DNA of 64,000 nucleotides, taken from Naegleria lovaniensis. Its lineage: Eukaryota > Heterolobosea > Eutetramitea > Acrasida > Naegleriidae. Below are positions 20,640 to 32,314 of the stretch, piece after piece (positions within the stretch are counted from its first letter, which is position 1; the number at the start of each line of letters is the position of its first letter). A program made the position numbers and the translations under genes. The stretch is from NCBI RefSeq assembly GCF_003324165.1, contig NW_025407873.1, positions 152,981 to 216,980 on the forward strand, in the 5' to 3' direction. The notes below the pieces were generated by a model that saw only the letters and a program-made list of their open reading frames with translations, searched no databases and was not told where the DNA came from.

Positions 20640-22139
20640 TTAGAAAGAACTGTTCATGAAAGCAATACACATGACAAGGAATAAACCAAGGAACATTGAG
20701 AAGATTCCTGTTCGGTTCGAGTTTCCTTCACTAATTTGAGCACTTGTCTTGGGAGATGGTGATGAAATATTTCTTCCCACCACAGGTTGAACGACATAGG
20801 TCGGTTGTTCCAATGCTCCACTCAAATCCACACCAGGTACGAGATTCTCTCCATTATAGACTCCCACATCTTTCCAAGCCTTAATGTAGCACTTCAATAA
20901 ATTCTTATATTCTCGACTACAGGCTTTTGTCAAGAGTGTCGAGTTGGAATCCACAGGATGGAGTTGATTGGAAATGGCATAACTCGTCGTCAATTCATCG
21001 AGACCATTGTTATAGGCACATGATAAGAAATCTTGTTGATAACCATTGCAAGGTGGCACACAAGTTCCATTAAAAGGTGAAGCACTCGTTGCTCCTCCAC
21101 AACCACATTTGTAATCAGTTCCAGAGGGACAAGCCTGTGTGGTACTGCATGGCAAATTGATAGGACTTGCACATTTTCCAGCTTGACAATATCCAGAGAA
21201 ACAATCTTGATGACTCTCACAATCGACTCCATCAAATTGAGAATATCTTCGAATGCACTTGTTCTTACTACATCTCATTTGAAGTACTGGTAATTTGTAA
21301 CAATCGGAAGCAGACTCACAGAATTCTCCATACACGGATGGAACCTCACACGATTTATAGGTTGCACTCGAAGATGCCTTCTTGCACACCAAACCAGTTC
21401 CACACACAGTCGTTTCTGGAACAGCTGTACAATTCTGTCCCTTACTCAACATGGTTTGAGCCTTACACACGTCATTGTAACAACCAAAACCAGTGGCACA
21501 TTCTTGACGTACATTATTGGCTGCCGTGGCACATGGTCCACCCTCCGTATTCTTGACAATTTTCAAACAGACATCAGCCACACACTCATATCCCGGTGTG
21601 GCACAATCGTACATGATATTCTGATCAAGATCGATGGCTCCACCTCGACATGGTTTACCTTCTTCCTTAATATTTGCCACGACGGTCATACTCACACATC
21701 GATGATTCACACAATTCGTTCCAGCAGTGATCGTACCATAACTACCCACACAATTCTCACGAACTGTGCAATACTCACCCAACATTCTTGTACGTCTGAA
21801 GGTACATCTCATGGTCGAAGTAGGACACGTGAGCCATGTTGGACCACACGTCGATGCTGTCTGAGTACCTGTACAAATCTTTCCCAAATTGGAGAGAATT
21901 TGAGAAGTGGTGAGACACGTACGATTACCACTACTCTGGTCAAAACCATTGGCAAATCCAACTGGACACACATAGGAAGATGCTTTCGAATTGATACTGT
22001 CTTGATAGGACATGGGTGGTTTTAGGAAATTAGAAGTACAAGATTGTGCCAAAATCATACGAGAGGACCATGACAAGACAGTCAAGCACCATACGAGTGT
22101 TACTACTAGTTGCAACACGTAGAGGGAGATGAATCTCAT
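20640..22139 (-). CDS. Cysteine-rich secreted or GPI-anchored protein
   Basis: The 499-residue protein has an N-terminal hydrophobic signal (VLQLVVTLVWCLTVL) and a C-terminal hydrophobic tail (IFSMFLGLFLVMCIAFM) after a Ser/Asn-rich stretch, which fits a GPI-attachment signal. Between them are regularly spaced cysteines in repeated modules such as EYCTVRENCVG, EFCESASDCYK and DCESHQDCFSGYC, similar to EB or Dickkopf-like modules. This suggests an extracellular, disulfide-bonded surface protein, perhaps for adhesion or coat formation. I do not recognise the exact family. The first ATG at 22139 is the clear start. Confidence 0.7.
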   Translation of the reverse strand: MRFISLYVLQLVVTLVWCLTVLSWSSRMILAQSCTSNFLKPPMSYQDSINSKASSYVCPVGFANGFDQSSGNRTCLTTSQILSNLGKICTGTQTASTCGPTWLTCPTSTMRCTFRRTRMLGEYCTVRENCVGSYGTITAGTNCVNHRCVSMTVVANIKEEGKPCRGGAIDLDQNIMYDCATPGYECVADVCLKIVKNTEGGPCATAANNVRQECATGFGCYNDVCKAQTMLSKGQNCTAVPETTVCGTGLVCKKASSSATYKSCEVPSVYGEFCESASDCYKLPVLQMRCSKNKCIRRYSQFDGVDCESHQDCFSGYCQAGKCASPINLPCSTTQACPSGTDYKCGCGGATSASPFNGTCVPPCNGYQQDFLSCAYNNGLDELTTSYAISNQLHPVDSNSTLLTKACSREYKNLLKCYIKAWKDVGVYNGENLVPGVDLSGALEQPTYVVQPVVGRNISSPSPKTSAQISEGNSNRTGIFSMFLGLFLVMCIAFMNSSF

Positions 22140-22655
22140 GATTTGAGTATACTACTATCGTGCTATGAGAGATGAAACGAGTTTGTTTTTTTTGATGTGT
22201 TTTGCAATGAAAAGATGCACTGAGGTGTGGTGTTTACAAGAACCATTTGATATCTCCAATGAGAAAACCAAAATCCCTTTCACTTTTTGTACCATACTCT
22301 CTTTAAAAGTGATTTTCATGCAACATTTTGATATCTCGTAAATACCTGTCAAATATGATGAATCATTGATGAGACCCGAAACATCGGTGCGCCATGTTTG
22401 GAAGGCTCCTATTAAAAGGGTGCACCAATATACCTGAGCGACATCTGTTGCCATAGTTGAGATTCAATTACCAACAACATGAATTTTTGTCATGATTGCG
22501 ACTGATTGAAGAGATTTCCAAAGCATCTCGTTGACGAATAAATCAGGTCATCATGGATAAATGTATTCTTGTGTGTGGTGTTTGTATGAGGAGATGACAG
22601 GATGAGATGACAACATGATGTATGACGACACTCCAACAATATGAATCTACTCACA
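22140..22655. other. Intergenic region, nothing firm
   Basis: An ORF of 99 codons (22155-22454, minus strand, ATG start) exists here but shows no domain, signal or biased composition. I do not call it a gene. Confidence 0.4.
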
Positions 22656-24218
22656 TTACTGTTTATTCTTTTGCTTCTTTCTCAATTCTTTCTTGAATTT
22701 CATGAAAGAATCAGTTAAGGAATCACAAATGTCCTTCTCCAATTCATCGAATAAATGTTCATCCAATGTTGGACTGTCTGTAGAGAATTCATCAAGCTTA
22801 TTCTTGATATTGTCTTGGAATTTCACAGAGCTTGGAAATGGATTTTCTCCATTAATGTCAATAAACTCTGTGAAAATCTTAAATGCCATTTCATACTTAT
22901 TCTTTTCAATATCCTTAATTTGATCTCTATTCGATTCTTCATCACCAATATTTAATTTTGTACGTCTCAACTCGACAGACTTGTCACACATTTCACGATA
23001 AGTGTGACAATTCTCCAAGAAGGTATACTTGTCTAACTTGTTTTCCTTTTCACAAAATTCCTTAAATAATCGACTAGTCTTTTCATTACTTAAAGTTTCC
23101 AGAATCATGATGGAAGTTGCTTTCTTGAGCTTGCGAGAAGATGCCTGCTCGCTTGTAAGTGCCAATACAAAGATGGTAATGACAATAGGAATAGAAAGAG
23201 CAACTCCAGCTAATACCAGTACCATATTGACAGTACTGGCATATCTCAAATATTCTTGTTTTTGTTCACTGAGTTTCTTGATCTCGTTATCCACCAAGAC
23301 GATAAAGTATGTGGTATATCCATCCCATACTTGGTAATTGAATGATTTCAAAATCTTATTTGCAGCGAGTAAATCACCCTGTCGAACTGATTCCATCGCT
23401 TGTTGATTGTACTTGATATATCCTGGGCTTTTGGGATCGAATTTGGTTTTTGACAATACATCCGCGGGTAAATTTTTAGACATTTCCAATAGAACACGAG
23501 AGGAATTTGCTTGTTTTTCCTCATACAAGGGTATGTAGGAGAGTGATCCTGTTGTGACTGCCAGTCGTACCATACAATTCATCTGATCATAGAGTTGTAA
23601 AAAACTTGCTCTCTGTAGAAGGAGAGAAATTTCCTTTTTCGCTTCGAGTTTGAATGAATTTCCAACCACAACTGCAACTGCTAGAAAACAGCAAATATTC
23701 ACAATCATACCAAACAGTGACAAGAATCTAACAAGATTCAATTCAATCACTCCACAACAGGTTGGAATTCTAAACGTTGTTGAGGAATGAGTGGAACGAG
23801 TCGAGGTTTTTGAAGTGGTTTTGGTAAAGATGGTTGTGGTTGGAGCCAAGTGGCGTTGGGTCGTATTCGAAACAACAGGAATGGTCATGGCAGCACTAGT
23901 AGTACTCTTTAAAGATTTACTTCTTCTGTCCATCTCTTGTTCGTGTTGTTGCAGTGTTGAGAGTTGAAGTGGTTTCAATGATGTTCGTTTTGTGAAATGA
24001 ACAATGATACTGTCATCATCACTGCAAGCATCGTCGTCGTCGTCGTAATCGTCATTGTGAGGTTCAACAGAGCCATGCACGTCCGTAACGTAAATTGGTT
24101 GAGAGTGTGGATGATGTCGCTGCGAAGAGGTGGTGGTCGTAGTAGTTGTTGTTGTAGATGTCACGGTGCTGTTGTTATGGATGCCATCGATGGGTGAGGG
24201 TGGCAGCACTTGTTTCAT
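22656..24218 (-). CDS. Two-span membrane protein with cytoplasmic RGS domain (paralogue)
   Basis: This 520-residue protein has the same plan as the one at 2869-4557: poly-Thr and acidic low-complexity N-terminus, a TCCG motif (about 153-156), a span at about 163-188, an outer loop, a second span at about 328-354 followed by SRKLKKAT, and an RGS-like domain at about 368-515 (LFKEFCEKENKLDKYTFLEN, YEMAFKIFTEFIDINGENPF). The conserved block at the first span (CCG-x-IxLNL) is shared. The likely role is ligand- or membrane-linked control of G-alpha signalling. The outer loops differ strongly, so the two may sense different inputs. Confidence 0.75.
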   Translation of the reverse strand: MKQVLPPSPIDGIHNNSTVTSTTTTTTTTTSSQRHHPHSQPIYVTDVHGSVEPHNDDYDDDDDACSDDDSIIVHFTKRTSLKPLQLSTLQQHEQEMDRRSKSLKSTTSAAMTIPVVSNTTQRHLAPTTTIFTKTTSKTSTRSTHSSTTFRIPTCCGVIELNLVRFLSLFGMIVNICCFLAVAVVVGNSFKLEAKKEISLLLQRASFLQLYDQMNCMVRLAVTTGSLSYIPLYEEKQANSSRVLLEMSKNLPADVLSKTKFDPKSPGYIKYNQQAMESVRQGDLLAANKILKSFNYQVWDGYTTYFIVLVDNEIKKLSEQKQEYLRYASTVNMVLVLAGVALSIPIVITIFVLALTSEQASSRKLKKATSIMILETLSNEKTSRLFKEFCEKENKLDKYTFLENCHTYREMCDKSVELRRTKLNIGDEESNRDQIKDIEKNKYEMAFKIFTEFIDINGENPFPSSVKFQDNIKNKLDEFSTDSPTLDEHLFDELEKDICDSLTDSFMKFKKELRKKQKNKQ

Positions 24219-24688
24219 ATTGTTTTGTTTTGTAAATGTAATAATTATTAGGAGGAAATCTCAAAAAGACATTTAAGCCCATGAAACGATTTGGAGTGTG
24301 TTTCGGCCTTGTGCACGATCTATGTGATGTCCAATGTCTCGTGTCAGCAGTTGTGCAGAAAAGTCAAGTGCCTACAGAATTAAGAACAAAATCCGAATTT
24401 TTTTTGACTTTAAAAATCTTCAGACCGAGATAAGAAAGTACTACTTGAACATCGAGAAAAACAAACTACGGTTGATGGAGTGTGATTGAGTGAGTCATAA
24501 GGAAAGTCTCATTATTGTTGTTGAATGGCTACATTTCATCTTCATGGATGAGATCTCATTGCCAACACAAGATGGCCCTTTTTTTTTGTTGTTGTTGTAA
24601 TACCAGCATAAAGGAGGCGTTTGGAATGAGATTGAGTGTCGCACTATCACTATACCAATCTCACTTCATGGCAGAAAATTTGCATCTA
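24219..24688. other. Intergenic region, nothing recognised
   Basis: The stretch holds a T-run near 24575-24600 and short open frames only. It should include the promoter of the RGS gene and the 3' end of the SAE2-like gene. Confidence 0.5.
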
Positions 24689-27574
24689 TTAGTAACTTTT
24701 TGAGAACACTTCTTCTTCTGTGCGATGATTTGCATCTTGTTGATTCGTTCTCGTAGATGAGAGTGTGGTTGTTGTTGTTACTGGCTCATTTTGAGTGTTC
24801 TCTTTTGTGTTATGATGACTTTCTTGTGTTTCCTCAATACTATTTAAATCCCAATAATGAGGTGGTGTGGGTGGAGCAGAAAGTAGTAAGGGAGGGGATG
24901 TATTGGATGTGAATGATGCTTGTTGTTGTGGTGGTTGCTTGGAAAGAGTTTTTGAAGAAGAGGTAGAACTTAAATCTGTCGTGGTGAGTGTTGTTGCATG
25001 GAGGGATGGGGATGGTTTGTGTGAATAATGATGATGGTGGTGATGTCCAACCGCTGAAGTATTCTTATGTCTGGCACATTCTCTAATGATTCTGTTTTTT
25101 CGCTTTTCATCATTTGGGAAAGCAGCATCATAGAATGCTCTACACTCTTCACAGTCATGTCCTGGCGTTGCATGTCTCTTTTTGTGTTTTGGAGATTTGA
25201 AATATTTTGAATATTCTTCTTCATCTTCACTATTAAGGTGTGAGGATGATGTGATGAGCGGCGAAGGTGATGGTGGTGGAGAAGATGTTTGTTGCTTTGG
25301 TGTTAAACAATTATTATTCTTTTCTCTGATGGTATTCATTGCTTCTGCTGGCTTGTTGGGTTGGACTCTTGTGGTGGTTAAATTAGTGTAATTTGGTGGT
25401 GAACAAGTGTTGGAGAAATTTGATCCAATGGTTGATATAGGATTCGTGGCATGAGTGTGACTTCTACTTGACAAAGGAGATGGTTCTTCTTGTTTCACTT
25501 TCTTATGGGAACCACTTCCAATTCCTAGGGACAAGTACAAAATGTCATCACCAAGAGATGATGAATCTTGATCCTCTCTCTCTAAATCTACGACCACTTG
25601 TCGATGTAAGGTGGGCGATTTTTCAATAATGACTTCTTCTTCTTTGATTTCATGCTGTTCTTCTGGTGGTTGTGTGGGCATTGGCAACACTAAATACTCT
25701 TCATCCTTGTACCGATTCTTCATGTGTAGTTTTTTTTGTTTTTCAATTTCTTCCTTCTTTTTCATTTGAATTGCATCCAATTTGGTTGTGTTTGTAGCGA
25801 TGGATGTTGAGGTATGTTGTTTCTTTGAGGTTGTGCTCGTATCTTGTTGCACGTCATGATTAGAAGAAGTATCATTGCCATTATATTGAGATTGTAATAA
25901 TATAGGTATTTGAATCTTCTTAGAAGGACTTTTAAATGCTTTAAGTTTCTTAGGGCCATGTTTTGCAAATAGAGGAAATTTTGTTTCATAAGAATCGCTT
26001 TGATCTTCGACATCAACAATTTCTTCAATAATCTTCTTTTTCTTTGAAGAAGACGCTGATGCCTCACTAATCCTAGATCTCTTTTCTAATACAGAATGTG
26101 TTGTTAAGGATGTTATGCGATTAGTAGTTGATTCCACAACATCATCATGAGTGCTACTTGTGAAACGTAAACTCGAATTCGCAATACTTATTGCTGGTAA
26201 TGATGCATCATGGTGTGTATCTACTTTTCTTAATGTTTCATCATTTCTAGGATTGGAGGTTGTGGAAATCATTTTAGATGCACTGCTTGCAATGTTGGAA
26301 GTGGTTGTCATTGAGGTTTGAGGGGGTGGGTCAATTCGTAATGAGGTCATGGATACAGTAGCAGCTGCAGCAGCAGGATGAGTAATTGCTGACCTGTCTG
26401 TGTCAGTAATCGTGTTGGTGCCTTCAGTGATGTGGCCATTTAAATTACTACCAGTCCCATGCTGATGATTGATCGTAATCGTTGGAACATTGGATCCACG
26501 CTCAATAGTATTTTCGGCTCGCATGGCATTGGTTTTGCTGTTTTGAATCGAGTTCAATAAAAACGAAGAATTTTGAATATCCGTTATTCCATAATGTCGA
26601 TTTGTGTTCATCATAGCTTGGCTTATCTTTTTGTGGTTTCCGTTTAACAACTTCATTACTGTATCCTCCAATTGAGAATCTTCTTCAATATTTTCCTCCT
26701 CATCAATATCTTCATCAATTTTCGTGGCATTGGTTTCAATATGTGCTGTATTGGCCTTTTTTAAAAGTTTGTTTTTCTTTCGTGCAAATTTGGAGATTTC
26801 TTCTTTCAGTTCCTTGACCTCGTCATGAAGTGATTTAATACTCTCCAAATCATTGGATACTTTCAAGAGATGATATTCATAGTCTTTCAAATGTGCTACT
26901 TGATTCAAATAGAGTTGGTTTTGAAGTTGATATAATTTTATGGATTCCACCATGAGTTGTTCCGAGGCTGAAAGAAGAGCCTTCTGTGATGATGATGACA
27001 ATGCGTCCACTAAATAACCAGTATGTTGTTCTTCAAGTGTGTTGGAAGGAAGTTGTTTTGACAGAGGTTGTTGCTGCAGGTATGGCTGTGGATGTACATT
27101 TTGGAGAATTTGTTGTTGGTTGAAAGGATTTGGTTGGAAAAAGACTTGTTGTTGATGAGAACCCACAAAACCCGATGATGATGGGTAATTGGCAGGATTG
27201 AATGGATACATCAATGATTGTTGATGATAGGAGGGATTAAAGTTATTCAAAGGAAAGCCTTGCTGAAGGCTCGGATTCAAAGGATGATAGAATCCATGAT
27301 TATTTAAAATTGGTTGATGATGAAGAGGATATGTTGTGGGTTGCTGTAGAGGGTTGCTGTTACGATAGGTACCGTTTAAATTGAGCTGTTGACAGGCTGA
27401 TGGATCTTCTTGCTGAAATTGTTGCGGTGCTTGATTCGTTGGATCGTGAGGCGGTTCCATTCTTCTCTCGAGGACATGATCGTTTTTTTTTGTTGCTACT
27501 TCTTGCAGATAGAAGAACTTTCTATCAACATGTTTGGTATATGAAGAACAGAAGCCAGGAGCATAATAATCCAT
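24689..27574 (-). CDS. SAE2/CtIP/COM1-like DNA end-resection protein
   Basis: The 961-residue protein has a Gln/Asn-rich N-terminus, a coiled coil at roughly 200-265 (VAHLKDYEYHLLKVSNDLESI, then Lys-rich), a long Ser/Thr-rich middle and a C-terminal zinc-type motif PGHDCEECRAFYDAAFP (C808, C811). After it come ARHK (in place of the RHR of the family) and PPTPPHYWDL with W908. CxxC, RH and PPxxxW in this order mark the C-terminal domain of CtIP/Sae2/COM1, which stimulates MRE11 nuclease at double-strand breaks. A low-complexity insert with a His run separates RH from the PPxxxW element. A shorter start at the Met of RRMEPPHDP is possible. The family call is by motif. Confidence 0.65.
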   Translation of the reverse strand: MDYYAPGFCSSYTKHVDRKFFYLQEVATKKNDHVLERRMEPPHDPTNQAPQQFQQEDPSACQQLNLNGTYRNSNPLQQPTTYPLHHQPILNNHGFYHPLNPSLQQGFPLNNFNPSYHQQSLMYPFNPANYPSSSGFVGSHQQQVFFQPNPFNQQQILQNVHPQPYLQQQPLSKQLPSNTLEEQHTGYLVDALSSSSQKALLSASEQLMVESIKLYQLQNQLYLNQVAHLKDYEYHLLKVSNDLESIKSLHDEVKELKEEISKFARKKNKLLKKANTAHIETNATKIDEDIDEEENIEEDSQLEDTVMKLLNGNHKKISQAMMNTNRHYGITDIQNSSFLLNSIQNSKTNAMRAENTIERGSNVPTITINHQHGTGSNLNGHITEGTNTITDTDRSAITHPAAAAATVSMTSLRIDPPPQTSMTTTSNIASSASKMISTTSNPRNDETLRKVDTHHDASLPAISIANSSLRFTSSTHDDVVESTTNRITSLTTHSVLEKRSRISEASASSSKKKKIIEEIVDVEDQSDSYETKFPLFAKHGPKKLKAFKSPSKKIQIPILLQSQYNGNDTSSNHDVQQDTSTTSKKQHTSTSIATNTTKLDAIQMKKKEEIEKQKKLHMKNRYKDEEYLVLPMPTQPPEEQHEIKEEEVIIEKSPTLHRQVVVDLEREDQDSSSLGDDILYLSLGIGSGSHKKVKQEEPSPLSSRSHTHATNPISTIGSNFSNTCSPPNYTNLTTTRVQPNKPAEAMNTIREKNNNCLTPKQQTSSPPPSPSPLITSSSHLNSEDEEEYSKYFKSPKHKKRHATPGHDCEECRAFYDAAFPNDEKRKNRIIRECARHKNTSAVGHHHHHHYSHKPSPSLHATTLTTTDLSSTSSSKTLSKQPPQQQASFTSNTSPPLLLSAPPTPPHYWDLNSIEETQESHHNTKENTQNEPVTTTTTLSSTRTNQQDANHRTEEEVFSKSY

Positions 27575-27655
27575 TCCTTTAACTCTCTCACTCCTTTCTT
27601 GTTTGTTATTATTCTTGAGCTGTACTATGATATATCAGATCATCTTTGAAAAAAT

Positions 27656-30600
27656 ATGAAAGCACTTTCCAAAGCCAAACTTCGTCATTCTCAAAAGCAA
27701 CAACAAGATGGCAAAGCAGTGCCTCCAACTCCTCCCTCTCGGAAAACCAACCATTCACAATCATCGAATCATGACGACATTTCTCTCAATGATCATATTC
27801 CAATCAATCCTCATTCCTCCTCTTCTTCTACTTTACATCATCAGTTGGAATATGAAAGAAATTTACTTCTTCTCACTCTACTCAACATGAATTTAAATTT
27901 AATCATTCATACGAGTGGTAACCATACCAATGATGACACTTCATTATCACTTCATTCCTATTTACAATCTCTTCAATCCAATTCTGAAGATGTGAATTTA
28001 GTCAATTCTCTGAGTCGGATCAACAATGTACCATCTCTTGTACAACGTATTCTTACCAAACAATCCATTGATTTGAGTGAATTTGAATTGATTTTACCTG
28101 AAAATGATCATCCTATTCATACTGATCACTCTACTGAAAAGAGTAATACAAGTATCATCATGACAACAATGAATTTGACTCAACCCTTGCCAATGACATC
28201 ATCATCACCAACATTTCCGACAACAATGACATTATCTCAAGAAGAAGAGGGTCTCAACTCGATCACTCCTCAGAGTCCAACAACCACAACAACAACACCA
28301 CCAAAATCATCCTTACAACCTCCAATGATGAAAAATTTGAACACGACTCAACGATTGAAACCTCTTCCAAAACCAGCATTATTAGATACTTCAGAATTAT
28401 TATATAAAACTGTGATTGGTGTGGTTGAACCTTCGAACAACAAATCATCCTTGTTACTTCAATCTTCAACTTGGAATAACATTTCCTACAATGATTTGAA
28501 ATTAATTTCCTATGAACTTGTATTAATATTATCCAATTCATTGATTGAATATCATACCATTCATAATAATAGACAATATATTGATACTTTATTGAATGTA
28601 GTAAGAAAGTATTGTGGAATTTCTAAAATAGATCATTTTAACATGATTAAGAGAGTATTTTCTGGAATTTCTACTACCACTGGTCATAATCCTCTACTCT
28701 CAAATAATATTCTTTCATCATTTAATACCATTGATTGTGTTGAATATTATCAAGCATTAACCAAGTTAAAATCTTCACACACTGAATCCAATGTTGAACA
28801 AAAATCATCTCTCTATCTTTGGAAATTAATTGCTAATAATTTAAAAAATAGTGAAAATTTAAATGTATTGAAAATCTATGCTCTAGTATTTTTAAATGTA
28901 TTATTATCATTGATATTTATCAAATTTCATCCATCTCATACAAATACTACTACTACTGCTACTAGTATTACTACTAGTACTAATACTAATACTACTACCA
29001 CAACTTTACCTTTTCAAATTAAATTGAAAAATCAAATATATTCAGATTTCAATTCATTACAATCATGCCTTTGCAATGAATTTGAATTATTTATCAAGTG
29101 TGAAGAACATCCAATGGAGAATGCCATTCAAATCTATACAAGATTAAATTCAGATATTGTCATGCCATTAATTCCACAATTGAGTGAAAATTTAATCAAT
29201 AATGGTCCACTTTCAATCATTTCTACCATGACTACTACTACTAGCACTACTTTAACTCTACCCTATCCATTTCCTCTCAATATCAAATTATATTCTCAAC
29301 TCTCAGATACTCGAGTATTAAATATTTTAAAATTACTTAAAAATAATCAATTAGAAATTCCAGAATATTTTGAAGATATTATGAATGAGAGTAATGGTGT
29401 TGATTATAATGAATATTTTGAAAATGTTATTGAACATGATTCTGTTACCATGGCATTGAAACCTATTCGACAATCTTTGAATATTTCTGAAACAATGGAT
29501 ACCTTGTGTTTCATTGATTCCATATTTAGAATGGAACAAAATTGTAGTACAGATACTGATTTAATGTTACAATGTGATCAGTTATTGTTACTACTCTTTC
29601 AATATTATATCAAGAAGAGAAATATTATTTCTAATTATTCTAAATATAGTGAAGAAGAAAAAGTGTACTATGATACTATATTTGGAACGATGCGACAAGT
29701 CTTGGGTCATCAATTATTAGATTTTACTTCAAGTTATAGTATTGATCATGAAATATTTTCTTGTCATCTCAAATTATTTAGATATATTTGTTATATCATG
29801 ATGAAGAATGATTCGACATTAACCAATCCATCCATGAATTTAATATTTGAAAATATTACCAAATCATCCATTCGAAAACAATATGAAAGAATTAAACAAC
29901 AAGAATGTACACATGTGGCATGGAAGGGTCATGTCCATACTCTAGAAGTAACTATAGCTAGTAAGAATAGTGGTGTCATCCATTCTTCTAATAATAGTAA
30001 TAATAGTAGTCCTACTAGTCCAACTAGTATCCATACTCCTCCTATTATAAATTCTCCTACTACTACTAGTATCCAATCACCTACTACTAGTAATAGTATT
30101 CATACTCCTACTAAAAATAATGATTTAAAAGACTTTTTCGCAACGGACATGGATCATGAACAAGACGATACAAAAGATACCACTCTCATCATTTGTAATG
30201 AATTTATTCAATTTGGAAAAGAATTACTCTCAGAATTAACATATCAACAATCTACATTGTTTGCATCACTCTCCAATTACTATGAAGGAGCATTTATTGA
30301 ATCACTTTATATGACTTTTGCTTTTTATATGAAAGATTTACAATCCATTCTATCCAAGTATTTATTTCCAACAACAAGTACTAGCACTGGTACTATGAAT
30401 ACTGGTATGAATACTAATACTACAAATACTACCAGTAAGAATAGAGATAATGCTGAATTTTCTTCCAATCATAGTCATTTATTTAATATTTTTTCTGTTC
30501 TTCAATCTTTTTTAATATTATTTAATGAATGTATATTTGAGAGTAATGACGTGAATGAAGAAGAGAATGATATTCATGATATGAATACTACTACTACTAC

Positions 30601-32225
30601 TACTTACAAACGTTCCTATCCTCATCGAATTCTAAAAATATTTGAACCTATCATGAATCTATTGAAACAACCCATGACTCTTTACATTAATCATATTCAA
30701 AGTCAATTCTTTAAATATTTAGAAAATGCAGTCAAGTTAGAGAAATGGCAACCTCTCAATGAAGATGTTCAATATTCATCATCCTATATTGATATCTTTA
30801 CATTTATTCGACAAGGAGTGCCATCACTCTATTCGATTTGTTTACCCAATGTATTGGAATATTACAAACATTTTCATCAATGTTTGAGTGGATTAATGCA
30901 ACGGTATTGTGTTCATATTATGAAAGATTTACCAAAACCAGAAGATTTTATACCAAAGAGATTATATCCATGGAGTGGAGGTCATGTTGTGGATGATACA
31001 ATGACTCGTAGAGTGAATTCAAGTAGTACGACAACTACTAGTAGTAGTAGTCGAGTGAATCAAAAAACTGGAATGTTTAGAAAATTTTTAAAATCTGCGA
31101 ATAGTGCTACTTCTAGTGCTACTTCTACTACTACCTCTAGTGCTACTTCTACTACTACTACTAATTCGACTCGAATGGACACAACGACTATTACTCTTGG
31201 ATCTTCTTGTTTGGAAGCCATGAATGATCTCATTACAGATCCAAGAAATCAATCATTCTCAAATAATGATTCCAATATCATCACTTATGAATCGTTGTTT
31301 GTCAGATTGGCTAATCTTGTCAATACTCGTCGACAATACATCAAGACAGTGAAAGAATTAATTGAATATTCAGAACAGAGTCGATTATTATTTATTGGAA
31401 AATCAAATTCTACAATGGAATATAATCATCAATTACCATCCATCTATGCAAGTGTTGATTTTTATTCAAATTTAGAAGGAACTTCTGATTTGTTAAAAGA
31501 TTTCATTTCTCAACTCACTGAATTAATTGGAGCTAGAAATATCTATTGTGAATTGTATAATAATTTATTTGGAGAATTATATTTACCTCAAGTGAAAGAT
31601 TTTACCTTTGCACCTAAAATGATTCAAGAATATTTTGAACCATGTTTAGAATCATTATTAGATTTGTGTGATGATCCAGTGTGTGTCGAGTGGATTATTA
31701 CATGCATGTTTAAACATTTAATAAGAGTCTTGTATTTGATTATTGTTGAAGGTTATTTATCACCCTATAATGAATTTCATTTGAAATGGAGATGTTTGGG
31801 TGGGAGTGGTGAAGGATCTAGTAGTAGTAGTAGTAATAATTCTAAAAATTCTAAAAAATTCTAAAACTGCCACTACCACTACTACCCTAGATGGTCAAAT
31901 TTCAAAACTTCTCTTAAATGATTTGATTCAAATTGAAAAATTCTTTTATAGTGAAGGTGAAGGAATATCCGATTGGAATTTCATAACCTCGACCACGAGT
32001 CATTTGAAGAACATTATTGCCAATGTGATGGATAAATCCAGTGAACAATTGATTCATGGAAGTATGAATAATCCATCCTTTGATGCAGCACCAACAAATG
32101 CGACTACTTGTACAACTGGTCATCATCATGTCTTTACCAAACAAATCTATTACAAGGTGTTGTATCATCGAAATGATCCCATTGCCAAGAAATTTATTAA
32201 GAATCATAAATATAGATATGATTGA
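27656..32225 (+). CDS. Large protein, possibly MUN-domain (UNC13-like)
   Basis: The first exon codes for about 1,390 residues from an ATG after GAAAAAAT. The frame ends at 31864 inside an AGT repeat, but a GT-AG intron at 31821-31890 (70 nt, donor in GTAGTAG, acceptor CCCTAG) connects to the frame that runs to TGA at 32225. The N-terminal region is disordered; the rest is helical with Ser/Thr inserts. The end, with a helical block containing LLDLCDDPVCVEWIIT and then LLLNDLIQIEKFFYSEGEGI, recalls the MUN domain of Munc13/UNC13 proteins (and plant DUF810), which prime SNARE assembly in exocytosis. The resemblance is weak and rests on a few positions; other helical tethering proteins are possible. 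Confidence 0.45.
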
Positions 32226-32314
32226 ATGTGTGTGTTATAAATCTCATTTTGTGTGGTGTGTTCAAATGTTGATTCACAACATGTCTAGCACTAAAAACGA
32301 TTCGAATACATCTA

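Noticed and set aside
22155-22454. 99-codon minus-strand ORF with an ATG start
   Set aside because: No domain, signal or biased composition, and it sits in the promoter side of two genes.
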